This document shows, one piece after another, positions 7,393 to 11,943 of a DNA stretch of 11,943 bases (its first letter is position 1; each line of letters opens with the position of its first letter). The stretch is taken from assembly GCA_964566025.1 (NCBI GenBank), contig CAZMHF010000039.1:1-11943 (forward strand). Direction: 5' to 3'. This DNA comes from RGIG8306 sp964566025. GTDB taxonomy: Bacteria; Bacillota; Clostridia; Lachnospirales; Lachnospiraceae. The notes below the pieces were generated by a model that saw nothing but the letters and a program-made list of their open reading frames with translations, had not been told where the DNA came from and made no database searches. The translations under genes were made by a program, and so were the position numbers.

Positions 7393-8565
7393 ATGGAAAA
7401 GTTTTTATTTACATCGGAGTCGGTGACAGAAGGACATCCAGATAAAATATGCGATCAAATATCAGATGCGATTTTGGATGCATTGTTAGAAAAAGATCCT
7501 ATGAGTCGTGTGGCGTGTGAGACTTGTTGTACAACAGGTCTTGTTATGGTGATGGGAGAAATCACTACAAAAGCATACGTTGATATTCAAAAGGTTGTGC
7601 GCCAAACAATCAGCGACATAGGTTACACAAGAGCAAAATTCGGTTTTGATGCAAGTACGTGTGGTGTGATTACGGCAATTGATGAACAATCTTCAGACAT
7701 TGCTATAGGAGTTGACCATGCGTTTGAAGAGCGAGAAACTGCATTAAATGAAGAGCAAATTAGTGCGATTGGTGCGGGTGACCAAGGTATGATGTTTGGT
7801 TACGCAACAAACGAAACCGAGAATTTTATGCCATATCCAATTGACTTAGCGCATAAATTGACGAAACAGCTTGCAAAAGTTCGAAAAGACGGAACGCTTA
7901 CTTATTTGCGACCTGATGGAAAATCGCAAGTTACGGTGGAGTACGATGAAGCGCATAAACCACTTCGTTTGGAGGCAGTTGTGCTGTCGACACAACATGA
8001 CGAAGCAGTTTCGCAAGAACAAATACATAAAGATATTAAGAAATATGTGCTTGATGCTGTATTACCACAAGACATGATTGATGAGCATACAAAAATTTAC
8101 ATTAATCCAACGGGCCGCTTTGTCATTGGCGGACCACAAGGAGATAGTGGCTTAACGGGCCGCAAAATTATCGTGGATACGTACGGCGGATTTGCTCGTC
8201 ATGGCGGTGGAGCATTTTCTGGCAAGGATTGTACAAAAGTAGATCGCTCGGCGGCTTATGCAGCTCGCTATGTCGCAAAGAATATCGTAGCGTCAGGAAT
8301 TGCAGAGCGCATAGAGGTACAGCTATCCTATGCGATTGGCGTGGCAGAACCAACTTCCATAGCAGTCGATACATTTGGAACGGGAATTAAATCAAATGAA
8401 GAAATCGTTTCTCTAATTAGAAAGAACTTCGATTTGCGTCCAGCAGGAATTATCGAGATGCTTGGTTTACGAAAACCGATTTACAAGCAAACGGCTTCAT
8501 ATGGTCACTTTGGCAGAGGGGATTTAGACTTGCCATGGGAACGACTTGACAAAACATTAGAATAA
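7393..8565 (+). CDS. metK: S-adenosylmethionine synthetase (methionine adenosyltransferase)
   Basis: MetK makes S-adenosylmethionine from methionine and ATP. The 390 residues are close to the family norm (about 380-400). Motifs in order are EGHPDKICDQISDAILD with His15 near the N-terminus, the signature GAGDQGMMFGYA at 127-138, and the phosphate-binding GGGAFSGKD at 271-279, followed by CTKVDRSAAYAARY. The usual Pro after GKD is Cys here. The ATG at 7393 was chosen because GGAG (7382-7385) lies seven bases upstream; an in-frame TTG at 7372 would overlap the murA stop and has no ribosome site. No SAM riboswitch is visible upstream of metK or of murA. A strong terminator follows the stop by eight bases. 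Confidence 0.96.
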   Translation: MEKFLFTSESVTEGHPDKICDQISDAILDALLEKDPMSRVACETCCTTGLVMVMGEITTKAYVDIQKVVRQTISDIGYTRAKFGFDASTCGVITAIDEQSSDIAIGVDHAFEERETALNEEQISAIGAGDQGMMFGYATNETENFMPYPIDLAHKLTKQLAKVRKDGTLTYLRPDGKSQVTVEYDEAHKPLRLEAVVLSTQHDEAVSQEQIHKDIKKYVLDAVLPQDMIDEHTKIYINPTGRFVIGGPQGDSGLTGRKIIVDTYGGFARHGGGAFSGKDCTKVDRSAAYAARYVAKNIVASGIAERIEVQLSYAIGVAEPTSIAVDTFGTGIKSNEEIVSLIRKNFDLRPAGIIEMLGLRKPIYKQTASYGHFGRGDLDLPWERLDKTLE

Positions 8566-8572
8566 CAAATAT

Positions 8573-8614
8573 GCTTGTAGTTTATGAAAACTTTATAAAC
8601 TGCAAGCCTTTTTT
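8573..8614 (+). terminator. Rho-independent terminator after metK
   Basis: A 13-bp stem, GCTTGTAGTTTAT (8573-8585) with ATAAACTGCAAGC (8595-8607), has only one G-U pair and a nine-base loop. A T-run to 8614 follows. Confidence 0.9.
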
Positions 8615-8616
8615 AA

Positions 8617-8644
8617 TTGCTATTGAATACGAGAATGCTACAAT
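8617..8644 (+). promoter_or_regulatory. Probable promoter for the two-component operon
   Basis: TTGCTA (8617-8622), a 16-base spacer and TGCTACAAT (8636-8644) form an extended -10 promoter just behind the metK terminator. An alternative pair is TTGAAT (8623) with TAGAAT (8644), but its 15-base spacing is short. Confidence 0.6.
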
Positions 8645-8680
8645 AGAATTATTTATGCAGTTTACATGCAAGGAGATAAG

Positions 8681-10192
8681 ATGAAGATAAAGACACGACT
8701 TATTATTGCGTTTTTTTCATTAGTGCTAATTCCGATTATACTAGTGGCAGCAATAGGCTCGATGGTGCTAAATTATCAATCGAATTATTTTAAGAGCGTA
8801 TATGGCGTTAGCGGTGATTATGCCATGTTTACGAGTACGTCGGTAAAAGTACTAGCGCAGCTTACAGAAGTAGAGTGCGGCTCTATTTTAAAAACGACAA
8901 TTGAAGAACCAGAAAAGCTTGAAAATACAGAATATCTTGACGAGGTGAATCGACGACTAAAAAAAAGATATTCCTATATGATTGTATGTAAGGACTCGGA
9001 AATCATTTACAACGGCGCTTCCGCAAAGGATATACAGTTAGTAGCGGATGAGCTTCCTATTGATGTAGAATCTCTCGCATTTCGTTCGAATGAATCGTAT
9101 TACAATAGTGAAAAAGGTTATTTGCGCAGAGGTATCGATTTTACATTCTCGTCGGGTGAAAGAGGAAATGTCTTTTTAATTACGATTGAACACAATGTCG
9201 TTCAAGAAGGCAAATATATGTTTATTCAAATTCTAATTGCGATTATTTTGATTTTGATGATAACAGAATTTGGCTTGATTGGCTGGATTTATCGCTCGAT
9301 TGTAAGCCCATTGCGAAAATTAACATCCGCAACACATCATATTAAAGAAGGGAACTTAGAATTTACACTTGATGTAGATAAAGAAGATGAAATCGGTTCA
9401 CTCTTTAAGGATTTTGATGAGATGCGCCTGAGATTAAAGGACTCTGCAGAAGAAAAAATTCAATACGATAATGATAGCAAAGTGCTTATTAGCAATATCT
9501 CGCATGATTTAAAGACGCCAATTACAGCCATAAAAGGTTATGTAGAAGGTATTATGGATGGTGTAGCAGATTCTCCAGAGAAAATTGAACGATATATAAA
9601 AACCATCTACAACAAGGCAAATGATATGGATCGCTTAATCGACGAATTAACCTACTATTCAAAAATTGATACAAATCGTGTGCCATATGTATATTCAAAG
9701 ATTGATATTGGTGAGTTTTTTCTTGATTGTACACAAGAAGTAGGGCTTGACTTAGAGTCAAAAGGAATGGAATTAAAGTATACAAATAATTTGTCACCAG
9801 GCGTTCTTGTTGTTGCTGATGCAGAGCAATTCAAAAAAGTCATTAACAACATTATCAATAATTCAGTAAAATATATGCCAAAAGATCGTTATGGCAGAGT
9901 TGTCATTACATTAAAGGAAGAAGGCGATTTTGTCCACATTGAGATGGAAGACAACGGAATGGGTATTAGTCGAAAGGATATGCCACACATTTTTGATCGG
10001 CTTTATCGGTCGGATGAATCGAGAAATTCGCGAAAGGGTGGAAGTGGAATAGGCCTGTCGATCGTTAAGAAAATTATTGAGGACCATGGTGGTCGTATTT
10101 GGGCAACAAGCAAGGAAAACGAAGGCACGAAGATGCATATCGTTATTCGTAAATATAAGGAGGAGACAAAAAATGAAAATTCTAATCATTGA
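8681..10192 (+). CDS. Membrane sensor histidine kinase
   Basis: The 503-residue protein has the classical layout: TM1 at about 7-30, an extracytoplasmic sensor region of about 145 residues, TM2 at about 180-206, HAMP at about 207-260, a HisKA dimerisation/phosphoacceptor domain and a C-terminal HATPase domain. The phosphorylated residue is His275 in SHDLKTP. The ATP site shows the N box NNIINNS (389-395), the G1 box DNGMGIS (Asp424), the F box IFDRLYRS and the G2 box GGSGIGLS (453-460). The sensor region has no domain I recognise, so its stimulus is unknown. I start at 8681 because AAGGAG (8670-8675) precedes it; the in-frame ATG at 8666 lacks a site. Its 3' end overlaps the response regulator by 20 bases, so the two are almost certainly partners. 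Confidence 0.93.
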   Translation: MKIKTRLIIAFFSLVLIPIILVAAIGSMVLNYQSNYFKSVYGVSGDYAMFTSTSVKVLAQLTEVECGSILKTTIEEPEKLENTEYLDEVNRRLKKRYSYMIVCKDSEIIYNGASAKDIQLVADELPIDVESLAFRSNESYYNSEKGYLRRGIDFTFSSGERGNVFLITIEHNVVQEGKYMFIQILIAIILILMITEFGLIGWIYRSIVSPLRKLTSATHHIKEGNLEFTLDVDKEDEIGSLFKDFDEMRLRLKDSAEEKIQYDNDSKVLISNISHDLKTPITAIKGYVEGIMDGVADSPEKIERYIKTIYNKANDMDRLIDELTYYSKIDTNRVPYVYSKIDIGEFFLDCTQEVGLDLESKGMELKYTNNLSPGVLVVADAEQFKKVINNIINNSVKYMPKDRYGRVVITLKEEGDFVHIEMEDNGMGISRKDMPHIFDRLYRSDESRNSRKGGSGIGLSIVKKIIEDHGGRIWATSKENEGTKMHIVIRKYKEETKNENSNH

Positions 10193-10859
10193 AGATGAAG
10201 TGAGTATTGCGGAACTAGAAAAGGATTATTTAGAGTTAAGTGGATTTGAAGTGGAAATTGAGAATGCAGGTGACACAGGGCTAGAAAAGGCATTAAAAAG
10301 CGAATATGATTTGCTGATTTTAGATTTGATGCTTCCTGGTGTGGATGGTTTTGAAATTTGTCGAAAGGTAAGAAGCGTAAAAAATACGCCAATATTGATG
10401 GTTTCTGCAAAGAAAGACGATATCGACAAGATCAGAGGGCTTGGATTAGGTGCGGATGATTATATGACAAAGCCATTTAGCCCAAGTGAGTTGGTTGCCA
10501 GAGTAAAAGCACATTTAGCTAGATATGAGCGATTAGTAGCGACAAATCAGCCGAGAAATACCGTAATTGAAATAAGGGGCCTTAAAGTTGACAAAACCGC
10601 TAGGCGTGTATTTGTTAATGGAGAAGAGACGGCTTTTACAACAAAAGAATTTGATTTGCTTACATTCCTAATGGAAAACCCTAACCATGTATATTCAAAA
10701 GATGAATTATTCCGCGAAATTTGGGAAATGGAATCCATTGGAGATATTGCTACGGTAACAGTGCACATTAAGAAAATTCGTGAAAAGATCGAATTTGACA
10801 CAGCTAAACCACAATATATCGAGACTATTTGGGGTGTGGGCTATCGATTTAAGGTATAA
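10173..10859 (+). CDS. OmpR/PhoB-family response regulator
   Basis: This 228-residue DNA-binding regulator is the likely partner of the upstream kinase. The receiver domain (about 1-115) shows the acidic pocket Glu7-Asp8, phosphoacceptor Asp51 in LLILDLMLPGVDG, Ser78 in VSAKKDD, and Lys100 in GADDYMTKPF. The C-terminal winged helix (about 130-228) contains FTTKEFDLLTFLMENP and ends with the typical ETIWGVGYRFKV. The ATG at 10173 is preceded by AAGGAGGAG at 10157-10165 and overlaps the kinase gene by 20 bases. A longer in-frame ORF from 10077 would add 32 residues read from inside the kinase gene and is rejected. Kinase-before-regulator order is less common than the reverse. The target genes are not identifiable here; autoregulation is possible. 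Confidence 0.94.
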   Translation: MKILIIEDEVSIAELEKDYLELSGFEVEIENAGDTGLEKALKSEYDLLILDLMLPGVDGFEICRKVRSVKNTPILMVSAKKDDIDKIRGLGLGADDYMTKPFSPSELVARVKAHLARYERLVATNQPRNTVIEIRGLKVDKTARRVFVNGEETAFTTKEFDLLTFLMENPNHVYSKDELFREIWEMESIGDIATVTVHIKKIREKIEFDTAKPQYIETIWGVGYRFKV

Positions 10860-11575
10860 TGATGATTGAAGTATTATATGAAGACAAAGAAATCATCGTA
10901 GTAGTGAAGCCAGTAGGTGTGGCATCTCAAAGTGAGAAGGGTTTTGGCGCAGATATGGTGAGCGAAATCCTGAATTATCTAAAAAGAAAAGGCGAGGAAG
11001 CCAATTATTTAGGGGTAGTTCATCGCTTGGACAAACCAGTTTCTGGTGTAATGGTTTATGCAAAAACAAAAGAGGCGGCAAGCGCATTGAGCGCTTCTCT
11101 TAGAAGTGCGTCCATAATAAAGGGCAGAAAAAGCGAAAATACAGGGTTTGCAAAAAAATATCTTGCGCTTATTTCAAAAACGCCGATTGATTTGGAGGGG
11201 ACACTTGAAGACTATATGGTATTTGATCGAAAGACAAATATGAGTGTGGTTTCTTCTGCGAAAGAGAAGGATGCAAAAAAGGCCGTTCTTCATTATAAGG
11301 TTCTACCAGAGAAATCTAAAAATGAAGTGGCGCAGTATTTGAAGATTGTAAATCTTCCTAAGGAAGCTTGTCTTGTTGAGATAAAACTAGAAACGGGGAG
11401 ACATCATCAAATAAGGGTGCAGTTTGCAAGTCGAGAAATGTCTTTAATAGGAGATAGGCGTTACGGAGAGCAAGTGGTGCGAGGGAGAATTGGATTGTTT
11501 GCGTATGAGTTAGGATTTCATCATCCAACGACAGGCGAATGGCTTGTATTCACAAAAAAACATAAGAACGATTAG
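10859..11575 (+). CDS. RluA-family RNA pseudouridine synthase
   Basis: The protein isomerises specific uridines to pseudouridine in rRNA or tRNA. The 238-residue form lacks an N-terminal S4 domain and starts directly with the catalytic fold (VLYEDKEIIVVVKPVGV). The catalytic Asp58 lies in VVHRLDKPVSGVMVYAKT, and the late motif ETGRHHQIRVQFA and the GDRRYG segment are typical of RluA/RluD relatives. The exact target uridine cannot be read from sequence. The stop of the response regulator and this start overlap as TAATG. ATG at 10859 and ATG at 10862 are both possible; AAGGT (10851-10855) is better spaced for 10862. Translational coupling to the regulator is likely. A terminator follows three bases after the stop, and an apparent rRNA operon promoter region lies beyond. 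Confidence 0.92.
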   Translation: MMIEVLYEDKEIIVVVKPVGVASQSEKGFGADMVSEILNYLKRKGEEANYLGVVHRLDKPVSGVMVYAKTKEAASALSASLRSASIIKGRKSENTGFAKKYLALISKTPIDLEGTLEDYMVFDRKTNMSVVSSAKEKDAKKAVLHYKVLPEKSKNEVAQYLKIVNLPKEACLVEIKLETGRHHQIRVQFASREMSLIGDRRYGEQVVRGRIGLFAYELGFHHPTTGEWLVFTKKHKND

Positions 11576-11577
11576 AG

Positions 11578-11610
11578 GTAGGCGCATAAAGCGCTTGCTT
11601 TTTTGTTTTT
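11578..11610 (+). terminator. Rho-independent terminator after the pseudouridine synthase gene
   Basis: GTAGGCGC (11578-11585) pairs with GCGCTTGC (11591-11598), including two G-U pairs, around the loop ATAAA. A T-rich tail to 11610 follows. It closes the kinase-regulator-synthase operon. Confidence 0.85.
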
Positions 11611-11663
11611 AAAATCGTTTAAAAGAGGGGTTTTGAGGCGGTTTTTGCGGGCGTAAAATGCAC

Positions 11664-11726
11664 AAAAAATTTTTTCTGATTTAGATGAAAAGAATGCTTG
11701 ACTTTTAGAAATCAATTTGTTAAGAT
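11664..11726 (+). promoter_or_regulatory. rRNA-type promoter P1 with upstream A/T tract
   Basis: TTGACT (11698-11703), a 17-base spacer and TGTTAAGAT (11718-11726) form an extended -10 promoter. A perfect A6T6 tract (11664-11675) lies 22 bases upstream of the -35 and may bend DNA. The spacer carries AAATCAA, which also occurs in the spacer of P2. Confidence 0.75.
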
Positions 11727-11760
11727 ATCAGTCCACCCATTAAGGAAGTGAGACACGATT

Positions 11761-11776
11761 TGAAATGGGAATTTCA
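11761..11776 (+). other. Small perfect hairpin between P1 and P2
   Basis: TGAAAT and ATTTCA pair around a GGGA loop. It would be present only in transcripts from P1. It has no T-tail, so it is not a terminator; it could be part of leader RNA folding, or chance. Confidence 0.4.
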
Positions 11777-11785
11777 TCTGAATCA

Positions 11786-11863
11786 TGAAAAAAGAGTGGA
11801 AAGAAAAAAGTTTTAAAAAAATTAAAAAAAGTTGTTGACAAACAAAATCAACTCTGATAAGAT
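11786..11863 (+). promoter_or_regulatory. rRNA-type promoter P2 with UP-element-like A tracts
   Basis: A perfect TTGACA (11835-11840), a 17-base spacer and TGATAAGAT (11855-11863) form a very strong extended -10 promoter. The 45 bases upstream are almost pure A/T with A and T runs, as expected of an UP element bound by the RNA polymerase alpha subunit. The start would be near 11869-11870 in a GGGAG context. Confidence 0.85.
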
Positions 11864-11869
11864 TAGGGA

Positions 11870-11943
11870 GTTGCGGCAAAAACGCCAACAACAAAACAAC
11901 ATGAACATTGATAATTGAATAGTACATTCCAACCCTGAAAATT
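11870..11943 (+). promoter_or_regulatory. Probable rRNA operon leader, cut by window edge
   Basis: Downstream of P2 there is no ribosome site or ORF. The stretch 11902-11922 (tgaacattgataattgaata) resembles the conserved leader segment found shortly before 16S genes in clostridia, which acts as a boxA-like antitermination region in relatives. A weak hairpin GTTGCGGC/GCCAAC (from 11871) precedes it. The 16S gene itself is not in the window. Confidence 0.65.

Noticed and set aside
10077..10172. N-terminal extension of the response regulator
   Set aside because: It would be read from inside the kinase gene; the receiver fold starts at MKILIIEDE, with an excellent ribosome site before 10173.
11864..11943. 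Start of the 16S rRNA gene
   Set aside because: The conserved AGAGTTTGATC-type 5' end is not present before the window ends; only the leader is visible.
1..11943. Mobile elements, CRISPR arrays, phage or defence genes
   Set aside because: No transposase, integrase, inverted-repeat ends, spacer arrays or defence-type proteins were seen; gene content is housekeeping and signalling.

Overview
The window comes from an AT-rich low-GC Gram-positive bacterium, most likely a clostridial anaerobe of the Lachnospiraceae type. This is inferred from strong AGGAGG-like ribosome binding sites, short intergenic gaps, TTGACA/TATAAT promoters with frequent extended -10 TG motifs, T-tailed hairpin terminators, a DUF5711-like protein, a ROK glucokinase and a clostridial-style shikimate kinase variant. 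All supported genes are on the + strand.

Layout. (1) 2-1327: the 3' part of a large secreted or surface protein. It has a CBM6/35-like sugar-binding domain, a second beta-rich region, two 35-residue Cys/His-rich repeats and a C-terminal membrane anchor, and a strong terminator follows. (2) 1445-4803: a good promoter, then three tightly spaced genes: a coiled-coil/two-TM/coiled-coil protein of unknown function, a membrane-anchored DUF5711-like beta-propeller protein, and a ROK glucokinase. (3) 4949-5954: a small single-pass protein with an acidic Thr/Glu/Ser tail, a terminator hairpin, and a shikimate-kinase-like P-loop kinase whose ribosome binding site lies just behind that terminator. (4) 5940-8614: an extended -10 promoter driving murA and metK, closed by a 13-bp-stem terminator. 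(5) 8617-11610: a promoter, then sensor histidine kinase, OmpR-type response regulator and RluA-type pseudouridine synthase in overlapping frames, then a terminator. (6) 11611-11943: no gene, but two tandem extended -10 promoters with A/T-rich upstream tracts and what looks like the leader of an rRNA operon. The 16S gene would begin just past the right edge.

How the genes relate. Much of the set is housekeeping: glucose phosphorylation, peptidoglycan precursor synthesis, S-adenosylmethionine synthesis, RNA modification and the start of an rRNA operon. The two-component system has no recognisable target gene beside it. The least understood parts are the Cys/His repeats of the surface protein, the coiled-coil protein, the DUF5711-like protein, and the kinase at 5436-5954, which keeps the shikimate kinase fold but lacks some expected shikimate-contact residues. 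I see no phage, insertion sequence, CRISPR array or defence island, and nothing that amounts to a clearly new multi-gene system.
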